From: Microcaldota archaeon | GTDB taxonomy: Archaea; Micrarchaeota; Micrarchaeia; Micrarchaeales; Micrarchaeaceae | Assembly: GCA_027339055.1 (NCBI GenBank) | Contig: DAHWRK010000002.1 | Coordinates: 19,263-83,262 of the forward strand | Direction: 5' to 3' | DNA length: 64,000 nt | In this document: in pieces, positions 15,827 through 27,946 of the stretch | How the letters are laid out: every line of letters starts with the position of its first letter | How positions within the stretch are numbered: the stretch's first letter is position 1 | Notes under the pieces: generated by a model | What the model was told of the DNA's origin: nothing | Database searches by the model: none | Seen by the model: the letters and a program-made list of their open reading frames with translations, nothing else | Program-made: the position numbers and the translations under genes

Positions 15827-15925
15827 ATCTTTTTATATTATATTACGGGTTCTCTACTGTAGGAAGGTCGTGAAGAACTGGTCGCCTTGCCAGCGTGCAT
15901 GTCACGCTGGCACTATTTCTATTTA
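15827..15925 (+). ncRNA. Candidate small RNA with its own promoter and terminator hairpin
   Basis: An A/T-rich TATA-like run (15829-15844) is followed by about 45 nt of mixed sequence and then a perfect 9-bp hairpin, GCCAGCGTG (15889-15897) with CACGCTGGC (15903-15911), loop CATGT, and a T-rich tail. GGTTCT (15848-15853) can also pair with AGAACT (15874-15879). No open frame of note exists here, and radA has a separate TATA box at about 15955. The element fits a short independent transcript ending in a terminator-like hairpin. No known RNA family was recognised. The remaining gap 15632-15826 shows only A/T-rich promoter-like sequence. Confidence 0.4.
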
Positions 15926-15949
15926 ATTTACGGTGTTTTTTGGGCCTAG

Positions 15950-16005
15950 CGAATAGTATAAATGGATAACGCAACAAATACCTATGCTAAGCTGGTGCTT
16001 ATTGT
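15950..16005 (+). promoter_or_regulatory. radA promoter and ribosome binding site
   Basis: AGTATAAATGG at about 15955-15965 is a TATA element placed to start transcription about 20 nt before the radA ATG. GGTG at 15994-15997 precedes the ATG by 8 nt and complements the archaeal 16S 3' end. Confidence 0.5.
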
Positions 16006-16956
16006 ATGGCAAAGGAAAAAACCGTCAAGGAGCTCGAGGACCTGCCCGGAATAGGCCCTACTACTGCAGAGAAGCTCAGGGCCGCGGGCATAGACACCCT
16101 TGAAAAGGTTGCTGTTTCGGCCCCGCACGAGCTGGCGGAGCTTGCAGGCATAAACGCCGAAAAGGCCAAGGAAGCCATACAGGCGGCTCAGGAAGCCACA
16201 ACCATAGATTACGAGACCGGGGGCCAGATACTCGAAAGGCGCAACGTGCTCGGCAAGATTACCACAGGTTCAAAGGATCTCAACGAGCTCATAGGCGGCG
16301 GTGTCGAAACCAACGCCATAACCGAGGTATATGGGAAATTCGCCAGCGGCAAGAGCCAGCTCGGCTTTCAGCTTTCTGTCAACGTACAGCTCCCGAGAGA
16401 CAAGGGAGGCCTGGAAGGCGCGGTGCTTTTCATTGACACAGAGGGCACGTTCAGGCCGGAGCGCATAGCCGAAATGGCAAAGGCGCAGAAGATGGACGAG
16501 CAGCAGGTGCTTCAAAACATAATAGTCGTAAGGGCTACCACAACGGAGAAGCAGATACTTACCGTAGAAAGGGCCGACAGCATAATACCAGAAAAAAACA
16601 TAAAGCTCATAGTGGTAGACTCGCTCATGTCTCTTTTCAGATCAGAGTTTATAGGCAGGGGCGCTCTTGGCGAAAGGCAGCAGAAGCTCAACGTGCACAT
16701 ACACAAGCTTCAGGCACTCGCTGACAAATATTCGTTGGCCGTTTACATAACAAATCAGGTAATGGACAATCCCGGAATCCTTTTCGGTGACCCGACCACG
16801 CCCATTGGCGGAAACATACTCGCCCACGCAGCCACAACCAGGCTGTACCTAAGGAAAAGCAAGGAAGACAAGCGCATAGTCAGGCTCGTTGACAGCCCGA
16901 GCATGCCTGACGGCGAATGCGTAATAAAGGTAACTCCGGAAGGCATAAAGGACTGA
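16006..16956 (+). CDS. radA: RadA recombinase
   Basis: Archaeal RecA/Rad51 homologue that forms filaments on ssDNA and catalyses strand exchange. The 316 residues have an N-terminal helix-hairpin-helix domain (LPGIGPTTAEKL, residues 13-24), Walker A GKFASGKSQ (110-118), a FIDTEGTFRPER block and Walker B LIVVDS (201-206). Ala in the Walker A loop (usual GEFGSGKTQ) is a mild variation. Length is normal and there is no intein. A single-gene unit, convergent with gyrA. Confidence 0.98.
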   Translation: MAKEKTVKELEDLPGIGPTTAEKLRAAGIDTLEKVAVSAPHELAELAGINAEKAKEAIQAAQEATTIDYETGGQILERRNVLGKITTGSKDLNELIGGGVETNAITEVYGKFASGKSQLGFQLSVNVQLPRDKGGLEGAVLFIDTEGTFRPERIAEMAKAQKMDEQQVLQNIIVVRATTTEKQILTVERADSIIPEKNIKLIVVDSLMSLFRSEFIGRGALGERQQKLNVHIHKLQALADKYSLAVYITNQVMDNPGILFGDPTTPIGGNILAHAATTRLYLRKSKEDKRIVRLVDSPSMPDGECVIKVTPEGIKD

Positions 16957-16983
16957 AAACACATCTCTTTGTATCTTGGATAT

Positions 16984-19464
16984 TCAGCTTGGGCTTTGTT
17001 CGGGGGCGTCTGCTTCTGCAACATCTCCTCCGTCCTGCCTCTTTATTGCCTGGGCGTCCACTACTACTGTATTCTCTTCCAGCCTCATCAGCCTGACCCC
17101 GCTTGCGCTCCTGCCGCTCTGCCTGACCTCTGAAGCGTTGAACTGTATCGAGAGCCCTGCTGAATTTACCAGTATTATGCTGTCATCAATGCCGCAGGAG
17201 AGTGCCTTTACCACGTTGCCGGTCTTTTCGTTTACCTTCAGGTTTATTATTCCCTTGCCTCCCCTGTGCTGAAGCCTGTACTTTCCAATCTCGGTTATCT
17301 TGCCGTAGCCCTTTGCGGTTACGCTCGCAACAAGGGAATCGTCCTTCACCGCTGCTGCGTTTACCACCTTGTCGCCCTTTCTGAGCCTTATGGCCCTGAC
17401 TCCTGTAGCATTCCTGCCTACCGGCCTGGCGTCGGTCTCCTTGAACCTTATTGCCTTGCCGCTGGAGGTTGCCACGAAGATGTCCGAAGCGCCATCGGAA
17501 ACGCAGACCTCGGCTATGGAATCCCCTTCGTTTATGTTTAGCGCTATTATTCCTGTTGAGCGCGGCCTTGAATATAGGGAAGCCATGCTCCTTTTTATTA
17601 TCCCGGAGCTGGTGACGAAGTTTATGTACTTGCCTTCGAACTCCCTTGTGTTGACTATCTTTTCTATCCTTTCGTCGGTTCCAAGGGCGAACATGTTGGC
17701 CGCTGCCTTTCCTGAGCCGTATCTGCTACCCTCAGGCACTGCATAGGCCTTTAGCCAGTATGCCCTGCCCTTGTTGGTTATGGCAAGCAGGAAGTCCTTG
17801 GACATGCACTGCAGGCTCTGCCTGACAAAATCCTCATCCTTGAGCTCCATGGTTATGACTCCCTTGCCCCCTCTGGCCTGGCTCTTGTAAGCGTCCATAT
17901 CAAGCCTTTTCATGTAGCCCTTGTTTGTTATCAAGACAACGCACGGATAGTCCTTTATGAGGTCCTCATTCTCTATGCTGAGCGCTTCGTCCTCCACTAT
18001 TTCGGTCCTGCGCGGTATTGCGTATTTGTCCTTGAGCGTTAGCGTCTCTTCCTTTATTATTCCGTAGACCATGGATTCGTTTTCGAGGACGCTGTTGTAG
18101 TAGCTTATGCTCTTGTCCAGCTCGCTTTTTTCGGCCTCAAGTGAGGTAGTCTCAAGCCTCGTAAGCCTGGCAAGCTTCATGTCGAGTATCGCGTTTGCCT
18201 GCTTCTCGCTTATGCTGTAGTTGCCCATCAACGTTTCCCTTGCCTCCCTGGTGTCGGAGCTCGCCTTTATTATAGATATGACTCCGTCAATGTCCTTAAG
18301 CGCAATAAGCAGCCCTTCCACTATGTGGTGCCTGTCCGTTGCGACGCCAAGGTCGTACCGGGTCCTGGAGCGTATGACCTCCATCCTGTGCTCCACGAAC
18401 ACCTTTATGAAATCGCGTATGTTGAGCGTAAGCAGCCTGTTGCCCATAACCGCTATGTTCATTACTGGCAGGGTTATCTGCATCTGCGTATGCTTGTAAA
18501 GCTGGTTTAGCACTACGTCAGGGTTTGCATCCTGCTTGAGCTCTATGACTACCCTCATGCCTTTCTTGTCGCTCTCGTCCCTCACCGTGCTCATTCCGTC
18601 TATAAGCTTCTGCTTTCCAAGCTCGGCTATCTTGGCCACGAGCGTGCTCTTGTTGACCGTGTATGGTATCTCGCTTATGACAAACTGCCTCAGCCTGTGC
18701 CCTTCCTCAAGCTCTGCCTTGCCCCTGAGTATTACGCTTCCCCTTCCTGCAAGATAGGACCTTTTGAGTTCAGGGCTCATAAATGCTATGCCTCCTGTAG
18801 GGAAATCCGGGCCTTTAATATAACCCATTAGGTCAATCGGAGCTATTTCGGGATTCGCTATGTAAGCCATTATAGCGTCGCACACCTCTCCCAGATTGTG
18901 CGGCAGTATGTTCGTTGCGACGCCAACAGCTATTCCAGAGGAGCCGTTTATCATTAGACTCGGAACCTTGGAAGGCAGCACCGAAGGCTCCTCCTCGGTA
19001 TTGTCGAAATTGGGTATGAACGGCACGGCTTTCTTGTCAAGGTCTTCGAGCATTTCCTCCGCAAGCCTTCTGAGCCTCACTTCGGTGTACCTCTGCGCGG
19101 CTGCAGGATCTCCGTCTATGGAGCCCATGTTGCCCTGGCCTTCCACAAGCATGTGGTTCATTGAGAAATCCTGCGCCATCCTGACCAGCGTCTCGTAAAC
19201 TGCGGCATCTCCATGCGGATGGTACTTTCCTATTACCTCTCCGACAATCCTCGCGCTCTTCTTGGTTGCCTGTTCGTGCGTGTTCTTGAGCATATGCATT
19301 GCATAAAGTATCCTTCTCTGCGCGGGCTTAAGCCCGTCCCTGGCATCCGGCAGTGCCCTGCCTATTATGACGCTCATCGCGTAATCGATGTAGCTGCTCT
19401 GCATTTCTCCCTCTATCGATACCTCAATGTTTCTGCTGTCGTAAGCGTTGTTGTTTTCTCCCAT
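16984..19464 (-). CDS. gyrA: DNA gyrase subunit A
   Basis: Bacterial-type topoisomerase II subunit that cuts and passes DNA to introduce negative supercoils. The active-site Tyr lies in [11 protein letters not shown] (Tyr about 126). The N-terminal region [24 protein letters not shown] is diagnostic. The C-terminal beta-pinwheel includes QHRGGKG near the end, a near match to the GyrA box QRRGGKG that marks gyrase rather than topoisomerase IV. Length 826 is typical. The ATG at 19464 follows the gyrB stop by 5 nt. A GTG at 19473 would overlap gyrB. Archaeal gyrases are held to come from bacteria by transfer. Confidence 0.97.
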   Translation of the reverse strand: MGENNNAYDSRNIEVSIEGEMQSSYIDYAMSVIIGRALPDARDGLKPAQRRILYAMHMLKNTHEQATKKSARIVGEVIGKYHPHGDAAVYETLVRMAQDFSMNHMLVEGQGNMGSIDGDPAAAQRYTEVRLRRLAEEMLEDLDKKAVPFIPNFDNTEEEPSVLPSKVPSLMINGSSGIAVGVATNILPHNLGEVCDAIMAYIANPEIAPIDLMGYIKGPDFPTGGIAFMSPELKRSYLAGRGSVILRGKAELEEGHRLRQFVISEIPYTVNKSTLVAKIAELGKQKLIDGMSTVRDESDKKGMRVVIELKQDANPDVVLNQLYKHTQMQITLPVMNIAVMGNRLLTLNIRDFIKVFVEHRMEVIRSRTRYDLGVATDRHHIVEGLLIALKDIDGVISIIKASSDTREARETLMGNYSISEKQANAILDMKLARLTRLETTSLEAEKSELDKSISYYNSVLENESMVYGIIKEETLTLKDKYAIPRRTEIVEDEALSIENEDLIKDYPCVVLITNKGYMKRLDMDAYKSQARGGKGVITMELKDEDFVRQSLQCMSKDFLLAITNKGRAYWLKAYAVPEGSRYGSGKAAANMFALGTDERIEKIVNTREFEGKYINFVTSSGIIKRSMASLYSRPRSTGIIALNINEGDSIAEVCVSDGASDIFVATSSGKAIRFKETDARPVGRNATGVRAIRLRKGDKVVNAAAVKDDSLVASVTAKGYGKITEIGKYRLQHRGGKGIINLKVNEKTGNVVKALSCGIDDSIILVNSAGLSIQFNASEVRQSGRSASGVRLMRLEENTVVVDAQAIKRQDGGDVAEADAPEQSPS

Positions 19465-19469
19465 CAATA

Positions 19470-21674
<2,205 letters not shown>

Positions 21675-23324
21675 ATGGCAGAAAACAATCTAGGCGGACA
21701 GCAGGTATTGCTGCTCCCGGAAGGAGCATCCAGGCTTTTGGGCAGGGACGCACAAAGGACGAACATCGCAGTTGCGGTTGCAGTTGCAAATGCCGTAAAA
21801 ACGACTCTGGGTCCAAAGGGAATGGACAAGATGCTGGTAAGCGACCTCGGAGACATAGTAATAACGAACGACGGCGCCACAATACTCGAGGAAATGAACG
21901 TCGAGCACCCGGTGGCAAAGATACTAGTCGATGTCGCAAAGACGCAGGACAGGGAGGTCGGAGACGGAACCACTAGCGTGATAATAACCGCAGGCGGATT
22001 GCTCAAGGGCGCGGAAGACCTTCTGGAACAGGGAATACATCCGACGATAATAATAAAGGGCTACAAAATGGCCGCAGGCAAAGCTGCCGAAATACTCTCC
22101 AAGTACTCGAAGAGCGTAGAAATAAGCGACGAGCAGACGCTGCAGAAAATCGCAATGGTCTCCATGGGCTCAAAGAACATAGGCGACGACAGCACAAAGG
22201 CCCAGATATCAAAGCTAGTCATAAAAGCCGTGAAGCAGGTTATGGAAAAGGGCCAGGACGGCAAATACCACATAGATCACGACTTCATAAAAGTGGAGAA
22301 GAAAGCCGGAGGCAGCATAGCAGACACGGCATTGATAAACGGCGTGCTGATAGACAAGGAGGTGGCGCACCCTGGAATGCCAAAGACGATTACCAACGCA
22401 AAGATAGCACTTCTTGACGTGGCCCTGGAAATTGAGAAGACAGAAACCGATGCCAAGATAGAAATAACGTCGCCAGACCAGATACAGTCCTACCTGCAGC
22501 AGGAGGAGCGCATGCTCAAGGAAATGGTCGAAAAGGTCAAGAAGAGCGGCGCAAACTTCATCGTAACGCAGAAGGGAATAGACGACATGGCCCAGCACTA
22601 TCTCGCAAAGGCGGGAATAATGGCCGTAAGGAGGGTCAAGAAGAGCGACATAGAGAAGCTTTCGAAGGCAACAGGCGCCAAGATAATAACGAGCCTGGAC
22701 GACCTAAACTCAGAGGACCTGGGCCATGCTGGAATAGTCGAGGAGCGCAAGATAGCCGGAGAACAGATGGTTTTCGTCGAAAAGTGCAAGGACCCGAAGA
22801 GCGTAACTATATTCGTAAGGGGGGGAACACAGCAGGTAATAGACGAGGCAGAGCGCTCGCTCAACGACGTAATAGGCGCGGTATCTGCCACTATCGAAAA
22901 TGACGGAAGGTACGTCATCGGAGGCGGCAGCATAGAAATAGACCTTGCCGATGAGCTCAGAAACTATTCGGGCCAGGTCGGAGGCAGGGAGCAGCTTGCG
23001 ATACAGAAATTCGCAGATGCGCTTGAAGGCATACCGAAAACCCTTGCGGAAAGCGCCGGGATAGATGCCATAGACACGCTGGTGCAGCTCAGGAGCAAGC
23101 ACAAGGCGAAGGATGGCAAGATATACGGCGTGGACGTATACAGGAACGCGATAGGCGACATGAGCAAGGCGGGAGTATTCGAGCCGGAAAAGATGAAAGT
23201 GCAATCCATATACAGCGCGAGCGAGGCAGCAGAGATGATTCTGAGGATAGACGACATAATCAGCTCCAGGGGAAGGTCCCCAGGAGGCCCGGGCGGAGCA
23301 CCGGGAATGCCACCGATGGAATAA
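21675..23324 (+). CDS. ths: Thermosome (group II chaperonin) subunit
   Basis: ATP-driven folding chamber subunit of 549 residues. [26 protein letters not shown] and GDGTTSVI are the equatorial ATP-binding signatures. The C-terminus ends in a Gly/Pro/Met-rich tail. One subunit gene is seen; whether paralogues exist elsewhere is unknown. It is followed by a terminator hairpin, so probably monocistronic. Confidence 0.98.
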   Translation: MAENNLGGQQVLLLPEGASRLLGRDAQRTNIAVAVAVANAVKTTLGPKGMDKMLVSDLGDIVITNDGATILEEMNVEHPVAKILVDVAKTQDREVGDGTTSVIITAGGLLKGAEDLLEQGIHPTIIIKGYKMAAGKAAEILSKYSKSVEISDEQTLQKIAMVSMGSKNIGDDSTKAQISKLVIKAVKQVMEKGQDGKYHIDHDFIKVEKKAGGSIADTALINGVLIDKEVAHPGMPKTITNAKIALLDVALEIEKTETDAKIEITSPDQIQSYLQQEERMLKEMVEKVKKSGANFIVTQKGIDDMAQHYLAKAGIMAVRRVKKSDIEKLSKATGAKIITSLDDLNSEDLGHAGIVEERKIAGEQMVFVEKCKDPKSVTIFVRGGTQQVIDEAERSLNDVIGAVSATIENDGRYVIGGGSIEIDLADELRNYSGQVGGREQLAIQKFADALEGIPKTLAESAGIDAIDTLVQLRSKHKAKDGKIYGVDVYRNAIGDMSKAGVFEPEKMKVQSIYSASEAAEMILRIDDIISSRGRSPGGPGGAPGMPPME

Positions 23325-23340
23325 CCGCACTCGATAGGTA

Positions 23341-23378
23341 ACGGGCTCTAAGCCCGTGCCTTTTATTTTTCTTTTTTA
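23341..23378 (+). terminator. Hairpin terminator after the thermosome gene
   Basis: ACGGGCT (23341-23347) pairs with AGCCCGT (23351-23357) around a CTA loop. A T-rich run follows (23361-23377). It sits 17 nt beyond the thermosome stop codon. Confidence 0.7.
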
Positions 23379-23397
23379 AGCTTGTGTGGACCTCCAC

Positions 23398-23442
23398 GCA
23401 AAACATTTTAAATCCGAAACCCGAAACACAAATGTGCATCCG
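23398..23442 (+). promoter_or_regulatory. adkA promoter
   Basis: ACATTTTAAATCC at about 23402-23414 is a TATA-like element about 30 nt upstream of the ATG at 23443. The transcript would be nearly leaderless, which supports this start over the upstream in-frame codon at 23386. Confidence 0.45.
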
Positions 23443-24054
23443 ATGGAGCAGAATCCCGAAAACATAATAATACTCGTTCTTGGTTCTCCGGGAGCAGGAA
23501 AAACAACCCTTATAAACAGCGTCAACGCCGAAATCCAGAACTTCGAAGTCGTAAACATGGGCACGCTGATGGCCGAAGAGGTAAAATCGCAAAACATACC
23601 TAGGGACAGGCTTAGGTATCTACCTACAGAAAAGATAAGGGAGCTCAGAAAGGCGGCATTCGGCAGAATAGCAAAAATGAGGGGCACAGTAATAGTCGAT
23701 ACACACGCCACTGTAGAAAAAGGAAATAAATTTATATTTGGACTGCCAATAAATGATTTGCAGTATATGGGAAGCATACGCGGCATAATATATGTCGACG
23801 CCAGTCCTGAGGAGCTCATAAAGCGCCGCCTGACAGACACGGTAAGGAAAAGAGAAAACGACGACGAGGAGATATTGAACCTTCAACGCCATCTCAACCT
23901 CTCCGTAGTGACGCTCTATGGATCGACATACGATATACCAGTTTACATACTGCACAACAAGGAAGGCAAGCTCGAGGACGCAAAAGCGGACTTCAAGAGC
24001 TTCATAAAAGACATAACCGAAAATAGCGAATATCATGACCGCAGTAACTCTTAA
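23443..24054 (+). CDS. adkA: Archaeal adenylate kinase
   Basis: Interconverts ATP and AMP with 2 ADP. The 203 residues show the P-loop GSPGAGKTT (14-22), the archaeal AdkA pattern VVNMGTLM, a VIVDTHATV block and the YVDASPEELIKRR nucleotide-binding segment. The ATG at 23443 is chosen from the promoter position. It opens the conserved archaeal order adk-DUF106-eL34-cmk-eL14. SecY, which often precedes adk, is not here. It overlaps the next gene by 20 nt. Confidence 0.93.
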   Translation: MEQNPENIIILVLGSPGAGKTTLINSVNAEIQNFEVVNMGTLMAEEVKSQNIPRDRLRYLPTEKIRELRKAAFGRIAKMRGTVIVDTHATVEKGNKFIFGLPINDLQYMGSIRGIIYVDASPEELIKRRLTDTVRKRENDDEEILNLQRHLNLSVVTLYGSTYDIPVYILHNKEGKLEDAKADFKSFIKDITENSEYHDRSNS

Positions 24055-24559
24055 CGCGCTGATGCCTATGGGCACAGTAATATTAATTATAGCCATAGGC
24101 ATAGCCTATGTGGCTTTCTCTACGTTTGCGCAGCGCAAGGTGGGGAATCCAAAGAAGATGAGGGAGCTCCAGCAGCGCATGAATGCACTGTCAAAAGAGC
24201 TGAATCAGCTCGTAAAGTCGAATGCGCCGAAGGAGGAGATTGCCAAGAAGCAGAGCGAGCTCATGCCACTCATGAGCGAGAACATGAAGACATCCATAAA
24301 GCCAATGCTGGTCATACTTCCGGTATTCTTCCTGCTTTATTACCTTGTTCTGCCAACCACATTTCACTCAATAACAAACGAATATGTGCTTTTCCTCGGC
24401 TCGATGAAGCTCAACTATCTGGGAGTTTTCTTTGCCTGCGTTTTCGTCTTGGGAATAGCTACCTCCATAATAATAATGATATACGACAGAAAGAAAATGA
24501 AGCTGGAGCGGCAGGCAATAGCGGCCGCGGAAGCAGCGGAATCAGGTACAAACACATAA
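24035..24559 (+). CDS. DUF106 membrane protein (EMC3/TMCO1/YidC-like insertase family)
   Basis: A 174-residue protein with three TM helices (about 8-32, 88-110, 128-152). A charged helical pair with MRELQQRMNALSKELNQL lies between TM1 and TM2. This matches archaeal DUF106 proteins, distant relatives of YidC/Oxa1 that insert membrane proteins. Its place between adk and eL34 is the conserved site for the family, near the translation and Sec genes. Confidence 0.9.
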   Translation: MTAVTLNALMPMGTVILIIAIGIAYVAFSTFAQRKVGNPKKMRELQQRMNALSKELNQLVKSNAPKEEIAKKQSELMPLMSENMKTSIKPMLVILPVFFLLYYLVLPTTFHSITNEYVLFLGSMKLNYLGVFFACVFVLGIATSIIIMIYDRKKMKLERQAIAAAEAAESGTNT

Positions 24560-24615
24560 ATAGTTTTTCAATAAAATTTCCTTTACTCTATTAAGTTGCT
24601 TAAAAGGTGTTTAAT

Positions 24616-24933
24616 TTGCCAAAGCCAATGCACAGGTCTCATAGTTTCAAAAAGGTACAAAGGGTAACAAGCTCGAAGAGAACCGTAACCCATTACAGGC
24701 GCGGAAAGGACATGATGCCACACTGCGCAATATGCGGCCAGGAGCTTAACGGCATATCCCAAAAGGGCCCAAAGACAAGGAGAACCAACAGCAGGCTCTT
24801 CGGAGGCGTTCTATGTGCTTCATGCACCGCCGAGGTGGTGAAGCTTAGGAGTAGGGTAGAGCAGGGAGACATGAAACTCAATGACATAGGAATAAGGCAA
24901 AGGTCCTACGTCCTGCAGCTTGTCGCCCACTGA
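24616..24933 (+). CDS. rpl34e: 50S ribosomal protein eL34
   Basis: Archaeal/eukaryotic ribosomal protein of 105 residues. A TTG start at 24616 gives the family N-terminus MPKPMHRSHSFKKV (normally MPxPMxRSRSxRR), preceded by GGTGTTTAA. The upstream GTG at 24607 would spoil this match. Zinc-binding pairs are CAIC and CASC. It lies between DUF106 and the CMP kinase. Confidence 0.95.
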   Translation: MPKPMHRSHSFKKVQRVTSSKRTVTHYRRGKDMMPHCAICGQELNGISQKGPKTRRTNSRLFGGVLCASCTAEVVKLRSRVEQGDMKLNDIGIRQRSYVLQLVAH

Positions 24934-24937
24934 TGCT

Positions 24938-25453
24938 ATGATCAAAGTATGCATATCAGGTTTTACCTCAAGCGGAAAGACCACCGCAGCTGACCTGGTT
25001 TCAAAAAAGCTCGGAATAGCGCACATACACAAATCCTACAAGGAATATGTGAAGAACGAGCTGGAAGTCGCAAAGTTCACAGACAGCGCATCCGACGAAT
25101 TCGTGAAGGCTTTTGACGAAGAAATTAAAAAGCAGGCCGCAGCTGCAGGCTCGTGCGTTCTAAGCACCTGGCTGGCGCCGTGGTTCGTCGAAGATGCGAC
25201 GCTCAGGGTATGGCTTTATGCCGATATAAAAATACGCTCCTCCAGATGGGCAAAAACGTACAATATTGACCTATCAGAAGCCGAAAAGCTGGTATTAGAA
25301 AAAGACCAGAGCGAGATAAAAAGCATAAAGCGCATATATGGGATAGACCTGAATGACAGGTCCATATTCGACATGGTCATAAATACGGGAAAGATACCTC
25401 CCCAGGAATGCGCGGAAATAATATGCTTGGCCGCTAAGGCAAGCGAAAAGTAG
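24938..25453 (+). CDS. cmk: Archaeal cytidylate (CMP) kinase
   Basis: Phosphorylates CMP and dCMP. The 171 residues begin with MIKVCISGFTSSGKTTAADLV, an N-terminal P-loop (GFTSSGKTT). SSRWAKT and a lid-type basic region with D-x-x-D residues follow. The position between eL34 and eL14 is the standard archaeal one. The ATG at 24938 is 4 nt after the eL34 stop. Confidence 0.9.
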   Translation: MIKVCISGFTSSGKTTAADLVSKKLGIAHIHKSYKEYVKNELEVAKFTDSASDEFVKAFDEEIKKQAAAAGSCVLSTWLAPWFVEDATLRVWLYADIKIRSSRWAKTYNIDLSEAEKLVLEKDQSEIKSIKRIYGIDLNDRSIFDMVINTGKIPPQECAEIICLAAKASEK

Positions 25454-25517
25454 TTGTGCTAACAATTAAAAGGGTTAAGTGGCAAATACAAGCAATATCG
25501 ATTACAAAGTGATACAA

Positions 25518-25757
25518 ATGTTGGTTGAACCAGGCAGAGTATGCATAAAGAAATTCGGAAGGGACGCTGGCAGCATGGCTGTAATAACTTCAGTAGGCAA
25601 AGACGGCTATGTGAACATAGTGACCTCCAAGCGGCAGAAGGAGCGCAAATGCAACACAAAACATCTGGAATTCATAAACGAGACTGTCGATCCGAAGAAC
25701 AAGGACCAGGTAAACAAGATACTCGGGATTTCAGCTCAGGCCCAGAAACACAAATAA
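25518..25757 (+). CDS. rpl14e: 50S ribosomal protein eL14
   Basis: A 79-residue KOW-type protein. MLVEPGRVCIKKFGRDAGSMAVI matches the eL14 start (usual MxVEVGRVxxKxxGREAG). The ATG at 25518 is therefore preferred over the GTG at 25479, which adds 13 unrelated residues. The TruB gene that usually follows is replaced here by the convergent mre11, whose stop is adjacent. Confidence 0.93.
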   Translation: MLVEPGRVCIKKFGRDAGSMAVITSVGKDGYVNIVTSKRQKERKCNTKHLEFINETVDPKNKDQVNKILGISAQAQKHK

Positions 25758-26966
25758 TCAGGGTTCCTCTTCCAGGAACTTCAGCGCGTTTTCTATTATC
25801 TTTTCCTTTTTTGAAGTTTTCTGATCTGAAAGAATCTCGAAGAGCTCTCCGACGTTGATTGCGTCCTTGAAGCCCAGCTCTTTCAGCCTGCTCCTTAGCA
25901 GCTGCATCCCTATATCCTTTATCCCTATGCTGTCTATGCTGTTTTCCCTTATCCCTTCTATGCTTTTTTCTATCTCAGGCTCCTTCAGTCCTGAAGTATC
26001 CATTTCTAAAATTGCATCCCCTGCGTGCTTCATTATCAGGGCTCTGAGGCCCAGCTCGCTGGAGCCTCCAAGCTCAAAGGTGCCTTCAAGGTAGAGCTTC
26101 ACTATCGGCTTTTTCTCGCTTTTCTCGACGCATTCGGCTATCGCTTCGTCGCATTTTTTCCTTATCTCTGCAATCGATGCGTTTTTGAATTCCAGCCTTT
26201 TAACAATGAACGGCCTGCTTTCTATCTCGACAAATTTGTAGCTGTATTCCTGCGTGTCGAAAAGTATGAATCCCTTCTTTTCCTGCTCTCCTTCCTTGAG
26301 CTGCGTCAGTACAGTGCTTCCAGGTATAAGGAAAAGCTTTCCGTGCACTGTTGATTTTACTCTGCTATGTATGTGGCCGCACACGTACAGGTCAAATCCT
26401 TTTGGCAGATCGTCATAGTGCATGAAAGAGTTGTCGAACGGCAGTATTTCGTATATGGACTGGTGCAGCATGAAAATGTTGAAGGCGTCGCCCACTGGCT
26501 TTGGATCAAGCTCTTTCAATTTTTCCACGACTCTTTCTTCGGACAAGCCTCCAAGCCCGTAAATTGCCACACGTTCGCCGTCTTTTTCAAGCAATACTTG
26601 CGATTCGCTTGCGTCTATAAGAAGCCCGGCAAGAGCTAGCAGGCCCAGTGGGTTTTCCTTTCCTGCGGCCGTCCTCTCGTGGGTTCCAGATATGGCAACT
26701 ATCGGTGCCGAAGAAAAGGCCCTGCCCTGCCCCTTGAACCATTCCACCTTCGTTTTCCATTCAATGCCATTGAGCTCCCTGAACAGGCTTAATGCCTGCG
26801 CAATGACCTCGGGTTTCGGGGCCCTTTTGTCAAATATGTCTCCCGGAAGCAATATTACATCCGCCATTTCTGCAGCTTTGGCTAGCGCTTCCCGCGCCTG
26901 TTCATAAGCGTCATCATAAAAACGCTCATAGCCTATGTGCATGTCCGAAACTACTGCTATTTTCAT
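25758..26966 (-). CDS. mre11: Mre11-like DNA repair nuclease
   Basis: Metallophosphoesterase that processes DNA double-strand ends, normally with Rad50. Phosphodiesterase motifs are seen in order: VSDMHIG (7-13), LPGDIFD, ISGTHE, LHQS and CGHIHS. The third motif is GTHE instead of the usual GNHD. Length 402 is normal. The ATG overlaps the DHH gene stop by 4 nt. No rad50 lies next to it, unlike in many archaea. Confidence 0.9.
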   Translation of the reverse strand: MKIAVVSDMHIGYERFYDDAYEQAREALAKAAEMADVILLPGDIFDKRAPKPEVIAQALSLFRELNGIEWKTKVEWFKGQGRAFSSAPIVAISGTHERTAAGKENPLGLLALAGLLIDASESQVLLEKDGERVAIYGLGGLSEERVVEKLKELDPKPVGDAFNIFMLHQSIYEILPFDNSFMHYDDLPKGFDLYVCGHIHSRVKSTVHGKLFLIPGSTVLTQLKEGEQEKKGFILFDTQEYSYKFVEIESRPFIVKRLEFKNASIAEIRKKCDEAIAECVEKSEKKPIVKLYLEGTFELGGSSELGLRALIMKHAGDAILEMDTSGLKEPEIEKSIEGIRENSIDSIGIKDIGMQLLRSRLKELGFKDAINVGELFEILSDQKTSKKEKIIENALKFLEEEP

Positions 26967-27946
26967 TTTTGCTCCCCGAATACCTTATCATGAAAAGCCT
27001 TTATGAACGCTTCTCTTCCTTCCTTTTTTGGCCCATAAGCCCCTGCAGCGCAAGGATGGCCTCCGCCGGTGCCTTCTATTGTGTTGGAAATTGCCCTCAT
27101 TATCCTGCCCAGGTGCATATTCATTTCGGTATCCAAAGTAGGCCTGCACCTCGCGGAGAACGATATTTCATTTTCCGACTCTGAATAAAAAAGGGCTATG
27201 TCTGCTCCTATCTTTATGGCATCGTCTGCCGCTATTGCCGCATGGACCGATGTGGCTCCGCTTACAAAAAGCCTGTTTCCGATAATCACGGTCTTGGAAT
27301 CAAACAGCTCGTCCATTGTCCTCTCCCTGGCCTCCGCCGGTGCTATCTTCGAAAATTTCTCAAGCAGTTGCTGAAATCCAAGGCCCGAAATTTCGAGCAA
27401 TTCGCCTATCTGTATGAAGCTCTTGGCCGTCGCGTTCCGAAACTCTGCGGAATCTGAATATATTCCCATCGCCAGAATCTCCGAAGTTGGCCGGTCAGGC
27501 CGTATTCCGAAGCTTTTGAGCAGTTCATACACTATGCTCGCCGTGGAATTATAATTTTCATCGTTGAATACAAAAGCTTTTCCAGCCTCCGGCGAAGCGT
27601 GATGGTCTATCACGACCACCTGTGCCGAAGATTCTTTTAGCCTTTTTTCAAAACGCCCGCAGTCTTCGAAATTGTTTACGTCTACAAGAACTATCAGCTC
27701 CGCGCTGTCGTCAAACCCACTGCCTATATCTGGCATGGCTATGCCTGCCTGCTCGATGGCGAAGCGGGCATTGGACGATATAAAGTCCGGCGCCCTTATC
27801 GACGAATTTTTCAGGATCTTCGTAATCCCGAAAGCAGACGATACGCAGTCCATATCTCCTATGGAATGGAATGTTACCATTGTCCTTTTGTCCGCATTTC
27901 TTTTAAGAAATTCGACAAGTTCCTCAAGCTTCACGCAACCGCTCAT
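26963..27946 (-). CDS. DHH/DHHA1 family phosphoesterase (RecJ/NrnA-like)
   Basis: Manganese phosphoesterase of the type that degrades nanoRNA, cyclic dinucleotide products or ssDNA. The N-terminal DHH domain has GDMDCVSSA, VDVNN and VIDHHAS. The C-terminal DHHA1 domain has GTGGGHPCAAGA, which binds substrate. At 327 residues it has NrnA-like length. It is translationally coupled to prefoldin beta upstream and mre11 downstream. The exact substrate cannot be told. Confidence 0.9.
   Translation of the reverse strand: MSGCVKLEELVEFLKRNADKRTMVTFHSIGDMDCVSSAFGITKILKNSSIRAPDFISSNARFAIEQAGIAMPDIGSGFDDSAELIVLVDVNNFEDCGRFEKRLKESSAQVVVIDHHASPEAGKAFVFNDENYNSTASIVYELLKSFGIRPDRPTSEILAMGIYSDSAEFRNATAKSFIQIGELLEISGLGFQQLLEKFSKIAPAEARERTMDELFDSKTVIIGNRLFVSGATSVHAAIAADDAIKIGADIALFYSESENEISFSARCRPTLDTEMNMHLGRIMRAISNTIEGTGGGHPCAAGAYGPKKEGREAFIKAFHDKVFGEQK

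Noticed and set aside
24607-24933. GTG start for eL34 at 24607
   Set aside because: The family N-terminus MPxPMxRS begins exactly at the TTG at 24616, and GGTG would lie inside the longer frame.
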